Source: JAPLJC01 sp052326585
Lineage (GTDB): Bacteria > Desulfobacterota > Desulfobaccia > Desulfobaccales > 0-14-0-80-60-11
DNA: 64,000 nucleotides
Direction of reading: 5' to 3'
Assembly (NCBI GenBank): GCA_052326585.1
Contig: JBKQLU010000076.1
Coordinates: forward strand, 4,695-68,694
Position numbers and translations under genes: made by a program. The notes below the pieces were generated by a model that was not told the origin of the DNA, made no database searches, and saw nothing but the letters and a program-made list of their open reading frames with translations. This document shows, one piece after another, positions 1-7,983 of this stretch; the first letter of the stretch is position 1, and every line of letters begins with the position of its first letter.

Positions 1-384
1 AAGGCCGAGGTCCCGGGCATCGAACCCAAAAATCTCGAGATCTCCCTGGCGGGGGATATCCTCACCATCAAGGGAGAAAAGAAATCGGAGCGGGAGGAGA
101 CCAAGGAAAACTACCACCTGGTGGAGCGCAGCCAGGGCTCCTTCTGCCGGTCCTTGCGGCTGCCCGCCGCGGTGGCCGCCGACAAGATCGAGGCCCACTA
201 TGAAAAGGGGGTTCTGACCATTACCTGTCCCAAGAAGGAGGTGGTCAAACCCAAGGCTATCGCCATTAAAAGCAAAAAAAGCGAGACCCTCGCAGAAAAA
301 ACCAAAAATATAAAAGCCGCGAAGCCTAAAGCTGCGAAAAAGGCTAAGCCTCCGAGAAAGGCTAAACTTGAGAAAAAGGCGTAA
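1..384 (+). CDS. Hsp20/alpha-crystallin small heat shock protein, 5' end outside window
   Basis: The reading frame is open from base 1, so the start lies outside the window. The visible part has the alpha-crystallin core: a PGI-type turn, a beta strand ending in LTIKGEKK, then an SFCRSLRLP block and the GVLTITCPK strand typical of Hsp20 proteins. Members of this family are ATP-independent holdases that bind unfolding proteins in the cytoplasm. In place of the usual short C-terminal I-x-I tail there is an IAI tripeptide followed by about 45 residues that are almost entirely lysine, alanine and proline, similar in composition to histone H1 tails. The family call is firm; the function of the tail is unknown. 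Confidence 0.9.
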   Translation, partial: KAEVPGIEPKNLEISLAGDILTIKGEKKSEREETKENYHLVERSQGSFCRSLRLPAAVAADKIEAHYEKGVLTITCPKKEVVKPKAIAIKSKKSETLAEKTKNIKAAKPKAAKKAKPPRKAKLEKKA

Positions 385-507
385 ATCTGCATATGGGTTT
401 TTTGGGGTCAGAACCCTGCGCGGCTGAGCTGTCAGACACCGCAAAGGTTGCAAATCGTCTGGCGCCAGGCTCCATAATTGCTGAGACATTTGCAACTGCG
501 GTTTATT

Positions 508-577
508 ATCCCCCTGGGGCAGGGGGGATTTAACATAGCCTCCTGAATCCCCCTTAACCTCCCTCTTCCCAGGGGGG
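508..577. repeat. C/G-run palindromic repeats in the Hsp20-ferritin gap
   Basis: The 290-base gap between the Hsp20 gene and the ferritin-like gene holds two short inverted repeats made of C and G runs. One is ATCCCCC...GGGGGAT at 508-529; the other has CCCCC and GGGGG arms at about 548-577. They resemble dispersed palindromic intergenic repeats. No gene is visible in this gap. Confidence 0.45.
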
Positions 578-676
578 CTTTAATATCCTTGGAACTTAGG
601 TTTTCTTGATCTAAGGGCAACTTGCGATATAGATATCAGGCGGCCCCAGGGCGCGGCCTGACGAGGTAAAGATCCC

Positions 677-1135
677 GTGAGCACGGAAATGGAAGCCGTC
701 ATTAAGAATGCCATTGTCCAGGAAGAGCTCTCCCACGCCTTTTATCTGCGCCTGGCCGACCTGGTGAGCCACGCCGACACCAAAGAGACCCTGCGGTATC
801 TGGCCAGGGAGGAACTGGAGCACAAGCAGTTCCTGGAGGGCTGTATCACCCCCCAGGGTTGCAAATTGACCGGCCGTCCCCGGGAGGTCCATCTGGCGGA
901 ACTGCTGGAGGCCCCCAGCTTCAGCGACGCCCTGGCCCCCAAAGAGGCCCTGGTGGTGGCCATGAAGCGGGAAGAGGGCTCACAGCGCTTCTATAAAGCC
1001 CTGGCCGCCTTGCAGCCCCCCGGGGAGATCCGGGATTTCCTGGAGAAGATGGCCCAGGTGGAGCTCTCCCACAAGGAAAAGATGGAATATCTTTACGATA
1101 ACACGGCCTTCCCGGAAGCCTGGTATGAGAGCTGA
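677..1135 (+). CDS. Ferritin-like (rubrerythrin-type) diiron protein
   Basis: A 152-residue all-helical protein with two ferritin-type iron-ligand repeats: EELSHAFYLRLAD and EELEHKQFLEG in the first half, KREEGSQRFYKALA and VELSHKEKMEYLYD in the second. The four Glu/ExxH positions fit a diiron centre as in rubrerythrin. There is no C-terminal rubredoxin domain, so this is the short form. Such proteins act in peroxide reduction or iron handling in anaerobes. The start is a GTG. The stop is 3 bases before the tmk start, so the two genes are probably co-transcribed. Confidence 0.82.
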   Translation: MSTEMEAVIKNAIVQEELSHAFYLRLADLVSHADTKETLRYLAREELEHKQFLEGCITPQGCKLTGRPREVHLAELLEAPSFSDALAPKEALVVAMKREEGSQRFYKALAALQPPGEIRDFLEKMAQVELSHKEKMEYLYDNTAFPEAWYES

Positions 1136-1138
1136 GGA

Positions 1139-1756
1139 ATGGCCCCAGGCTTCCTCATCGCCTTAGAAGGGGTGGACGGCTCCGGCAAGAGCACCCAGGC
1201 CGGGCTGTTGGCCGCCGCCCTGGAAAAGGACGGCCACCCCGTGGTCCTGACCCGGGAACCCACTGACGGCCCGGTCGGGCGGCAGCTCCAGAGCTACCTT
1301 AAGGGTCCCAGCCGCCATCTCTCTGCGGCAGGGGAGCTCGCACTCTTCATGGAGGACCGCCGGGGCCACGTGTCCCAGATCATCTCACCGTCCCTGGCCC
1401 GGGGGCAGATCGTCATCAGCGACCGCTACTACTATTCTTCGGTGGCCTACCAGGGGGCCCTGGGACTGGACCCCGACGCTATCCTGGCCGCCAACCAGTC
1501 CTTTGCCCCAGCGCCGGCCCTGGTGTTCATCCTGGTGCTGCCGGTGGCCGAGGCCCTGCAGCGCCTGGCCCGGAAGGGCAAAGGGGCCCGGCAGGTGAGC
1601 GAGTCCTTTCCTTACCTGAAACAGGTGGAAGCCATTTACGCCGGCCTGCGGGATCCCCGGGTGCGGCGGGTGGAGGCCTCCCGGCCGCCCCTGGCGGTGC
1701 AGGCCGCCATCCTGGAGGAGACCCGCAAGGCCCTGAAGGAAGCGGCGGCGGGCTAG
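1139..1756 (+). CDS. tmk: Thymidylate kinase
   Basis: Phosphorylates dTMP to dTDP for DNA synthesis. The 205-residue length is typical. The P-loop GVDGSGKST lies at residues 11-19, followed by the TREP motif, the DRYYYSSVAYQGA motif near residue 95 that binds dTMP, and the ARKGKGA lid region. It starts 3 bases after the ferritin-like gene, suggesting translational coupling. Confidence 0.95.
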   Translation: MAPGFLIALEGVDGSGKSTQAGLLAAALEKDGHPVVLTREPTDGPVGRQLQSYLKGPSRHLSAAGELALFMEDRRGHVSQIISPSLARGQIVISDRYYYSSVAYQGALGLDPDAILAANQSFAPAPALVFILVLPVAEALQRLARKGKGARQVSESFPYLKQVEAIYAGLRDPRVRRVEASRPPLAVQAAILEETRKALKEAAAG

Positions 1757-1854
1757 GGTCCGCTTAACAGCTGGCTGGCGCGGGAGCCTAGCTCTCCTGG
1801 CTGGCGGCCAACCCTTGACAAACGCTACCCTCAAAAGTTAAAAATATGCGGTTT

Positions 1855-1927
1855 GGGCCGTTAACTCAGTCGGTAGAGTATCTGCCTTTTAAGCAGAGAG
1901 TCGTTGGTTCGAATCCAACACGGCCCA
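1855..1927 (+). tRNA. tRNA-Lys (UUU)
   Basis: The acceptor arms GGGCCGT and ACGGCCC pair fully. The anticodon arm reads TCTGC-CTTTTAA-GCAGA with anticodon TTT, and the T arm contains GGTTCGAATCC. The discriminator is A and CCA is not encoded. Confidence 0.96.
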
Positions 1928-1943
1928 CAAAAGCCCTATACTA

Positions 1944-2021
1944 GTCCCCATCGTCTAGCCTGGTCCAGGACACCGGCCTTTCACGCCGGCGACACCGGTT
2001 CAAATCCGGTTGGGGACGCCA
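1944..2021 (+). tRNA. tRNA-Glu (UUC)
   Basis: The acceptor arms GTCCCCA and TGGGGAC pair. The anticodon arm is CCGGC-CTTTCAC-GCCGG with anticodon TTC. The T arm contains GGTTCAAATCC and CCA is encoded at 2019-2021. It lies 16 bases after tRNA-Lys and shares its terminator. Confidence 0.96.
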
Positions 2022-2033
2022 AATTAAATCAAT

Positions 2034-2066
2034 GGGTTAGCCGAATTAGGCTAACCCTTATCTTTT
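2034..2066 (+). terminator. Intrinsic terminator of the tRNA pair
   Basis: A perfect 9-bp stem, GGGTTAGCC/GGCTAACCC with a 6-base loop, is followed by a T-rich tail. It sits 12 bases after the encoded CCA of tRNA-Glu. Confidence 0.9.
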
Positions 2067-2170
2067 CATTCCTCACATGGGGGGCCTGAATGGAGGGAAG
2101 AAAGGGGAGATTTTTAATTTGGGCTCTGGCCGGTTCTAAGTCGACGCTCCTGTTTTATTGTATTCTGTGA

Positions 2171-3379
2171 TTATGCGGCATTCGGATTAAAATCGCTGGT
2201 CGGGTATACGGGAATCGGCCCCATCGGCGTTTGGATATTCATCTCCTGCACTACGCTGTTGATCAGGTCCGGATAGACCGCATCGGGCAGCGGCTGGTCA
2301 ATGGCAAGCACCCCCTTGGATTTCAGGAACTTGAACCCACCATTTATGAAGTCCATGATCTCCTTGCTGAAGACTAGCGGCGAATTCACCTTCGGCCCTG
2401 TGGAGCCAGTGCCGGCCGCATTTTGTCCGTATATGGACATCCAGATGTCCTTGGTCGTAAAGCCGGGGAGTTCGGGGGCGATTGTTTTAACCGCCTCATA
2501 GGGGTCTTTCATAAGGACCTGCAAACCCACGATCTCGGATTTCAAGTATCCCTTGGCGGCTTCAGGGTAGGCATCGATAAAATCCTTTCTCATCACATTG
2601 AAGCTGCCGTCTTGGGCGCCCCAGAAGGCGCCGGTAAACAACAGCCTGCCAAAGCCGCGGTTCATTATTTGGGCTGCGTGCGGTTGCCAGCTCTGCGCGG
2701 CATCTATCTTTCTGGCCTGAAGCGCGGTCTTGATTATCGTGGGGTCGAGATACTGGATTTCAGCTTTAATATTGGCCTTATTGGTCAGGAAAAGTATAAA
2801 GCGGTCACCGCAGGAGCCTTTCCCGGCAACCCCGATTTTCTTGCCATCCAGCCATTTGACGGCCTCATCGTTATCCTTGAACTCGGGGGCATCGCTCCTA
2901 ACCATCAGATAGGAACACATCTGCCCGGTGTCGGAGAAGATATCACAATTAACAATTCTCAAATCAGCAATCTCCCTTCTGGATGCAGCTACGTAGGCTG
3001 GCATATCACCCAGGTTGCCTATTTGGGCTTTATTGCCCAAAAGATTGTTGACTATTGAAGGGCCGACTACCTGGTAGTTCATTTCCAACTGACTCCCGGC
3101 TGGGAGGTAATATTTCCACAATTCCTTGTGTTTAACATACATTGTCGCCCAAGAACCAAACCACGAAGTGTTATAGCAGAAGGTCACATTTGCAGGTTTG
3201 CCAGCTGGAGGGGTCTGGGCGAATGCCATGGATACGCCCTTCCCGAAGGAGGAAAGGAAGGCGTTGATGCTGGTAAGGGTCAAGCCCATCACCAGGGCCT
3301 TAGAAATAAATGTCCTGCGGTCCATTTTGCCTTTTCCATACGCAGCGATTATTTCGTCGAGTTCATCCAGTTTTCTCAT
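2171..3379 (-). CDS. Tat-exported ABC-type solute-binding protein (NitT/TauT class)
   Basis: A 402-residue periplasmic binding protein. Residues 19-24 (MDRRTF) form a twin-arginine motif, followed by a hydrophobic stretch and an AFAQTPPA cleavage region. The 18-residue N-terminal extension before the RR motif is seen in other binding proteins of this class. The mature part has the NMT1/SsuA-like pattern (GPSIVNNLLGNKAQIGNLGD and a DAAQSWQPHAA segment). No ABC permease or ATPase is adjacent, so the transporter must be elsewhere or missing. An ATG preceded by GGAGGAGAAGG sets the start. It lies next to, and in the same direction as, the corrinoid methyltransfer genes, so it may bind a methylated substrate; that is inference only. 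Confidence 0.75.
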   Translation of the reverse strand: MRKLDELDEIIAAYGKGKMDRRTFISKALVMGLTLTSINAFLSSFGKGVSMAFAQTPPAGKPANVTFCYNTSWFGSWATMYVKHKELWKYYLPAGSQLEMNYQVVGPSIVNNLLGNKAQIGNLGDMPAYVAASRREIADLRIVNCDIFSDTGQMCSYLMVRSDAPEFKDNDEAVKWLDGKKIGVAGKGSCGDRFILFLTNKANIKAEIQYLDPTIIKTALQARKIDAAQSWQPHAAQIMNRGFGRLLFTGAFWGAQDGSFNVMRKDFIDAYPEAAKGYLKSEIVGLQVLMKDPYEAVKTIAPELPGFTTKDIWMSIYGQNAAGTGSTGPKVNSPLVFSKEIMDFINGGFKFLKSKGVLAIDQPLPDAVYPDLINSVVQEMNIQTPMGPIPVYPTSDFNPNAA

Positions 3380-3640
3380 CACCTTCTCCTCCAGTGAGAT
3401 TTATTTTTCTATTTTCTACGATGCCTATGGAAATATCCTGTATTGCTCACCCTAAGCACCTACCTTTTTTGTAGGCTTTTTCAAATCCCGGCATATGACG
3501 CCACAGGTGACCATACGGAGAGGCAGGCGCGAGGGGAAATTGCTCAGTTCAAAGGGAGAAGCCATCAAGGTAACCGTTAGGGAGCATTTAGGGGCCGAGG
3601 GGTATGAGCTACCCCGTGGACTCTTATCCGGCCTCCGGGA

Positions 3641-4294
3641 TCATTGAGCCAATAGAGCGGCTATTTTTCTGATCGCATCGGGACCGTTCTCCCCATATGC
3701 ATCAGCGCCTATTTCATCCGCATATTTTTGAGTCACCGGAGCACCACCGACTATGACCTGGATTTTGTCTCTGATCCCCTCCTGGTTCAGCAGCGCGATC
3801 ACTTCCTTCATCTGCGGCATAGTCGTGGTCAATAATGCTGACATCCCCAGCACCTGAGGAAGAGTTTCCTTAGCCTTCGAGAGGAATGTCTCCTTGGACA
3901 CATCGACCCCCAGATCGATGACTTCGTGGCCGGCAACCTCGAGAAGGAGTACCAGTATATTCTTTCCGATATCGTGCATATCATCCTGAACGGTTCCTAT
4001 CATCACCTTTGCGGGCTTGAGTGCTTCTGCTACCTTGATGTGTGGCTTCAGGACCTCTAGGCCTGATTTCATGGCCCGAGCCGCCTGCAGAAGCTCTGGA
4101 ACGAAGTATTCATGACGATCAAACTTTTCGCTGACTAGTGCCATGCCCTTTGAAAGTCCGTTGACTATGGCCTCGACAGGGTCTATTCCTTTCCTTATCG
4201 ATTCTTTGCAGAGTTCGATGGCTTCGTTTTGATTCCCTGTCTCTACAGAGTACGCCAGTTTCTTGAACATATCCTCTGCCATGTTTTTATTCAT
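3641..4294 (-). CDS. Corrinoid (B12-binding) methyltransferase protein
   Basis: A 217-residue methyl-carrier protein of the MtaC/MtbC/MttC type. The N-terminal half is the helical cap domain (residues ~5-90). The Rossmann-like B12 domain carries DMHDIG at 105-110, in which His107 is the expected lower cobalt ligand, followed by the conserved GHEVIDLGVDV segment. Such proteins receive a methyl group from a substrate-specific methyltransferase and hand it to a second methyltransferase. The ATG chosen has GAGGAG 6 bases upstream. It follows the UroD-type methyltransferase in the same orientation with a 132-base gap, so they probably form one unit. Confidence 0.88.
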   Translation of the reverse strand: MNKNMAEDMFKKLAYSVETGNQNEAIELCKESIRKGIDPVEAIVNGLSKGMALVSEKFDRHEYFVPELLQAARAMKSGLEVLKPHIKVAEALKPAKVMIGTVQDDMHDIGKNILVLLLEVAGHEVIDLGVDVSKETFLSKAKETLPQVLGMSALLTTTMPQMKEVIALLNQEGIRDKIQVIVGGAPVTQKYADEIGADAYGENGPDAIRKIAALLAQ

Positions 4295-4426
4295 TTCCAA
4301 CTCCTCTTGTCATATTCCAGCGACGCATCTCTTAGTAACCAAGACTAAAGTTTGGGAAATACGCCACTCCGGAAGGCCTTAAGAAACGCTCCACATCCGG
4401 GCCATTACCGCGAAGAGTTTCGGCGC

Positions 4427-5485
4427 TCAGCGCTTGCCAGCAACAAAATCCTTCCACGTATCGATAAACGCCACGAAGTTTTCTTTGGGGGTTGGCTTTG
4501 GAACAACACAGGCTCCTGAGAGGATGTAGCCCTTGGCTTTGGTGCCAATCTCCAGTGCCTCTCGCGTCTCCTTCTTAATCTGTGCCATACTACCCTGCAT
4601 GATCGTTTGAACCACATCAACCTGCCCCATCAGGCAGACCTTGTCTCCTATTTCTTGAACCGCTCTCTTGAAATCCACATTCACATATCCAGAATCCAAA
4701 CTGAGAATATCCGCTCCCGTTTTCACGATCAGATCCCAGCGATCATCCCACCAGCCACATAAATGGTACATTACCTTGGCGCCGGCTTCGTGATAGGCGT
4801 CGAAGGCTTTCTTGTCGAAGGGCAGAGAAAATTGTTCATAGTGTTCTCTTTTCACGAAACTGCCGGATGCCGCGGGATTGGCAATCAGGATAATGTCGGC
4901 TCCGGCTTCAATGAGTGCCTTGCCGTAACGTATGCATCCCTCAGTAGCCAGTTCGATCAGCTCCATAAGCCACTGGGGTCTGTCCTTGAGGTCAAGCATG
5001 AAGTTATTAATACCGCGCAGGAACATGGCGTTTCTATAACCTGCCTGGCAGAAAGCGATGATCGGCAGGTCGTTGCCCACCCGTTTCTTCAGGTCTCGGA
5101 CAATGTTTATGAGCAGGGGTAGTTTGGCGCTCCTGGAAGGATCCAGCATTTCGATCTTAGACAAATCTGTGCTGTCCTCCAGTGGGCTCTGCACCGGACT
5201 TGGCGGTTGATCCTCATGGTATACCTGCTTGAGGCCCATAGCCTCAGCTTCAGGGCTGGTAAAAAAGATGTCCCACACACCATCCAGATTGAATTCCCTC
5301 TGGAAATTCACCTGCATATCAACAAACCTTTGGTAATCTTCATACATCTGACTGAAAGTGTACCCGTAGTACGCTATCCCATATTCCCTTATTAATGGTA
5401 AACAAGGCACGCGATCCACCTCTCTGAGTTCGGCCGCGGCTATCACGCGCTCTTTCGGCGTCATGTCTCTCCTATTCCACGCCAT
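4427..5485 (-). CDS. Uroporphyrinogen decarboxylase-family (MtaA/CmuA-like) methyltransferase
   Basis: A 352-residue UroD-fold protein. It has the zinc-site pattern of cobamide methyltransferases: HLCG (His241, Cys243) and a C-terminal Cys326 in SGACVVPKPTP. True HemE proteins lack this H-x-C...C set, so a methyltransferase acting with a corrinoid protein is more likely than heme synthesis. It lies directly upstream of the corrinoid protein gene. The start has GGAGG 6 bases upstream. The methyl donor or acceptor cannot be read from sequence. No MtaB- or MttB-type partner is visible in the window. Confidence 0.83.
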   Translation of the reverse strand: MAWNRRDMTPKERVIAAAELREVDRVPCLPLIREYGIAYYGYTFSQMYEDYQRFVDMQVNFQREFNLDGVWDIFFTSPEAEAMGLKQVYHEDQPPSPVQSPLEDSTDLSKIEMLDPSRSAKLPLLINIVRDLKKRVGNDLPIIAFCQAGYRNAMFLRGINNFMLDLKDRPQWLMELIELATEGCIRYGKALIEAGADIILIANPAASGSFVKREHYEQFSLPFDKKAFDAYHEAGAKVMYHLCGWWDDRWDLIVKTGADILSLDSGYVNVDFKRAVQEIGDKVCLMGQVDVVQTIMQGSMAQIKKETREALEIGTKAKGYILSGACVVPKPTPKENFVAFIDTWKDFVAGKR

Positions 5486-5591
5486 ACTATTCCTCCATTC
5501 GCCCAGGTTCTCAGTTATAACACTTCAGGTTTCCTAACGAATTCCATCCCTTACCTCATGAAGGACTGCAAGTACAGTTCTCCATTGAATA

Positions 5592-5619
5592 CGAATACAA
5601 TGATTCGATATACGTATAT
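5592..5619. promoter_or_regulatory. Palindromes upstream of the methyltransferase gene
   Basis: In the 410-base gap between the divergent methyltransferase and marR genes there is an inverted repeat CGAAT-N6-ATTCG (5592-5607), directly followed by the perfect 12-base palindrome ATATACGTATAT (5608-5619). The position fits an operator for one or both genes. Binding by the adjacent MarR protein is inferred. Confidence 0.4.
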
Positions 5620-5860
5620 TTTTGTCAAGAAATATTTTAGGTGAGGCAAGAATAGATGTCAGAGCGGAACCCCAGACAAAAAGGGTTTGCTCCTGCGGCG
5701 CGGAAGGTATTTGGGTGCTGTTATACCCATTTTCTTAAGACGCTTGGAATATATCTCTACCTTGCCTGAGGTGGTTTTGAATATGCCGTCTTCCGGATTT
5801 CCTGGGTCTTTCCGGGCCTTAAGAACTCTCTTCTCTTTGACAGCGTGACAAGACTATTTT

Positions 5861-5870
5861 ATGTGTATAT
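5861..5870 (+). promoter_or_regulatory. Candidate MarR site, copy 1
   Basis: The decamer ATGTGTATAT lies 25 bases before the marR start codon. The identical decamer recurs at 6377-6386, just after the marR stop and ahead of the QueG-like gene. A repeated AT-rich element flanking a MarR gene suggests an autoregulatory operator, but low complexity makes chance repetition possible. Confidence 0.3.
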
Positions 5871-5895
5871 ACTCCTATGTGAAAGGCGAATAGAA

Positions 5896-6360
5896 ATGAG
5901 CATCGAGCCCAAATTCCTGGATAAAGCCGGTTGCCTCGAGATGGGGCGCGCCTGCCTCTGTTTCAATATTCGGAAAGCCGCCAGGGCCATCAGCCATCTT
6001 TATGATAAATTTTTGCGACCTGCTGGCCTCCGGGCTACCCAGTTTGCCTTGCTGATGGCCATCAGAATAAACGGTCCGGTAACCTTGACGCGACTGGCGA
6101 AGGTCACAGTTATGGATCGGACCACCCTCAGCCGCAATCTTGTGGTGTTGGAAAAAAGGCGACTTATCCAGATTCAATCGGGGGAGGACCGGCGCGAACG
6201 GGAAATTTCCCTGACACCACTTGGAGATGAGATTCTGGAGAAGGCGGCATCCTTATGGGCTCAGGCCCAGGGCCACATCCAGGAGAGGTTGGGGCTGGAG
6301 AGGCTAGAAAATTTGCTCTGTGACTTGAAGGAAACTATAACCTTGACTCGGAAGGTCTAA
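5896..6360 (+). CDS. MarR-family transcriptional regulator
   Basis: A 154-residue winged-helix regulator. It shows the N-terminal helix, the HTH segment GPVTLTRLAKVTVMDRTTLS, the wing with the conserved D-x-R-x-R (GEDRRERE), and the C-terminal dimerisation helix. MarR proteins usually repress a nearby operon and release DNA on binding a small ligand. I chose the ATG at 5896 because GAAAGG lies 9 bases upstream; an in-frame GTG at 5845 has no good ribosome site. It sits between the corrinoid methyltransfer genes and the QueG-like gene, so it may control one or both. Confidence 0.88.
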   Translation: MSIEPKFLDKAGCLEMGRACLCFNIRKAARAISHLYDKFLRPAGLRATQFALLMAIRINGPVTLTRLAKVTVMDRTTLSRNLVVLEKRRLIQIQSGEDRREREISLTPLGDEILEKAASLWAQAQGHIQERLGLERLENLLCDLKETITLTRKV

Positions 6361-6376
6361 TTTTTTTTTAATATAT

Positions 6377-6386
6377 ATGTGTATAT
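6377..6386 (+). promoter_or_regulatory. Candidate MarR site, copy 2
   Basis: Second exact copy of ATGTGTATAT, inside an AT-rich run directly after marR and about 135 bases before the QueG-like start codon. Confidence 0.3.
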
Positions 6387-6521
6387 GCACTTTTATTGGC
6401 AGCTGCCCTGAAATAATCCAGAATTTGGTGCTTTCCTTGAGAAACGCCTGAAGGGGAAGGGCGCCTAGGGGCAATCACTATAAAGCCGGAAAGGGCCGAA
6501 TCCCTGGAAGGAGGAGTTTAG

Positions 6522-7532
6522 ATGAATCAGCGGGAAGCAAAACCAATGGGCACCAAGGTCCCACTCGCTTCGGGAAATAAGCATCGCAAGTTCTCCCGGG
6601 ACATGTTAAGGCAACTTTGCTTGGACGCCGGCGCCGATGCTGCCGGCTTTGTGGATATCGCCCAGGAAGGCCTGGCCAAGGAACGAGAGGGCATCCTCCG
6701 GGTATATCCGGCTACCCGGAGTGTCATGGCCCTGATCCGGGTGATGAACCGGGAAAACCTGCAAAGTCCAGCGCGCTACCCGGCTAACGATGAATCGCAT
6801 TGTGTCGGCGATGAGTTCTCCCGAATCTGCCGGGACATCCTCCGTCGCCTAAACGAGCAGGGCATCCGGGGAGTTGCGGTAACTAAGGCCTTTCCCATGG
6901 ATATGAGCCGTTGGCCCGGGAAGATCTGGGATGTAAGCCACAAAACCATAGCCGTAGCAGCGGGCCTGGGGCACATGGGAGTCAATCGCCTGGTCATGCA
7001 CCCAACCCATGGGAACTATATCCAACTAAACTCCATATTGATCAACGCAGAAGTTGACCAATATGATACGCCCTTGGCACACAGCCCTTGCCTCGAGTGT
7101 GGCCTATGCGCCGGAGTCTGCCCAGTAGGTGCCATCAGCAAAGATGGAGCCTTTGACTTCATGGCCTGCAGCACTCACAGTTACCGTTATAACATGGTGG
7201 GTTTTCAGGATTGGATCGATGCCGTCATCTCATCTTCTGATATGGCAGCCTATCGCGCCTGCTTCCAGGACCGCGAGACGGCCGCTCTGTGGCAATCCCT
7301 CATGTTCCGTATCGACCGCTGTGGATATTGCATGGCGGTCTGCCCGGCAGGGGAAGACGTTAAAGGCGATTATCTGGGCCATAAGAAGACTTATTATCAG
7401 CAGATAGTGAACCCTCTCAAAGAGAGACCCGAACCCGTCTATGTGGTAACCGGCAGCCGGGCGGAAGAGGTGGCGAGGCGCAATCCGTTTAAACAGGTGC
7501 GCTGTGTCCAGCCATTTTCGCTGCAACGCTAG
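6522..7532 (+). CDS. QueG-like 4Fe-4S protein (epoxyqueuosine reductase/reductive dehalogenase-like fold)
   Basis: A 336-residue protein. The N-terminal two thirds resemble the cobalamin-binding nitroreductase-like part of QueG (DAGADAAGFVDIA, IAVAAGLGHMGVNRLVMHP). Two 4Fe-4S motifs follow: CLECGLCAGVCP from residue 190 and CGYCMAVCP from residue 267. It lacks the C-terminal HEAT region of full QueG, and its neighbours are corrinoid methyltransfer genes, so reduction of a corrinoid cofactor or protein is an attractive alternative to tRNA modification. The start has GGAAGGAGG 7 bases upstream. Family call is good; the role is uncertain. Confidence 0.7.
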   Translation: MNQREAKPMGTKVPLASGNKHRKFSRDMLRQLCLDAGADAAGFVDIAQEGLAKEREGILRVYPATRSVMALIRVMNRENLQSPARYPANDESHCVGDEFSRICRDILRRLNEQGIRGVAVTKAFPMDMSRWPGKIWDVSHKTIAVAAGLGHMGVNRLVMHPTHGNYIQLNSILINAEVDQYDTPLAHSPCLECGLCAGVCPVGAISKDGAFDFMACSTHSYRYNMVGFQDWIDAVISSSDMAAYRACFQDRETAALWQSLMFRIDRCGYCMAVCPAGEDVKGDYLGHKKTYYQQIVNPLKERPEPVYVVTGSRAEEVARRNPFKQVRCVQPFSLQR

Positions 7533-7865
7533 TTGAGGGTTCCTTGCCTGGCATTTTACCAAACCCGAAGTCACAGGTGATAGCTTGCCAGGAGCCAAAA
7601 TTATCGGCCCCGAGTAGAAGTTCCGGATACGGAATAGATATGGGAAGTTTTTGGCTCCGTGATAAGTCCTAACTTATAGCAGATATTGATGGTTTCCTTC
7701 TTTCTGCCTCTAATATCCCCTATTTTTATACAACGATGCTGCCCTCCTAGAGAAATGGACGGAGGGCCAGGAGGAGGACGCATTTCCTCAAAAAAATTCT
7801 ACAATGCCGCCAGGTTCCAAGGGGGGCAAAAATTACCAGAATCCCCTTAAATGTCAATGAGGATG

Positions 7866-7900
7866 GTTCTTGGTTTTCTGTTTCCTGTTTTCTGTTTTAG
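7866..7900 (+). repeat. Heptanucleotide tandem repeat, array 1
   Basis: Five degenerate 7-base units in a row (GTTCTTG, GTTTTCT, GTTTCCT, GTTTTCT, GTTTTAG). They belong to the same style as the arrays at 8724-8751 and 8862-8910 and resemble the short tandem heptad repeats known from some bacterial intergenic regions. Confidence 0.6.
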
Positions 7901-7917
7901 CGCTATTGTATCTTTGA

Positions 7918-7968
7918 GTGGTCAGTTTTCTGATTGATCCTTTTGGGTTTTCACAGAAAACCGACCAC
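7918..7968 (+). promoter_or_regulatory. Long hairpin just before the metallophosphatase start
   Basis: A 15-base arm (7918-7932) pairs with 7954-7968 with one mismatch, leaving a 21-base loop. It ends 15 bases before the ATG at 7984 and no good Shine-Dalgarno is present, so the hairpin could affect translation. The arms are themselves heptad-like, so this may only be an inverted pair of repeat units. Confidence 0.45.
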
Positions 7969-7983
7969 CGAAAACAAAAGAAC

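Noticed and set aside
4427..5485. hemE (uroporphyrinogen decarboxylase of heme synthesis)
   Set aside because: The H-x-C...C zinc pattern and the adjoining corrinoid protein fit a cobamide methyltransferase better.
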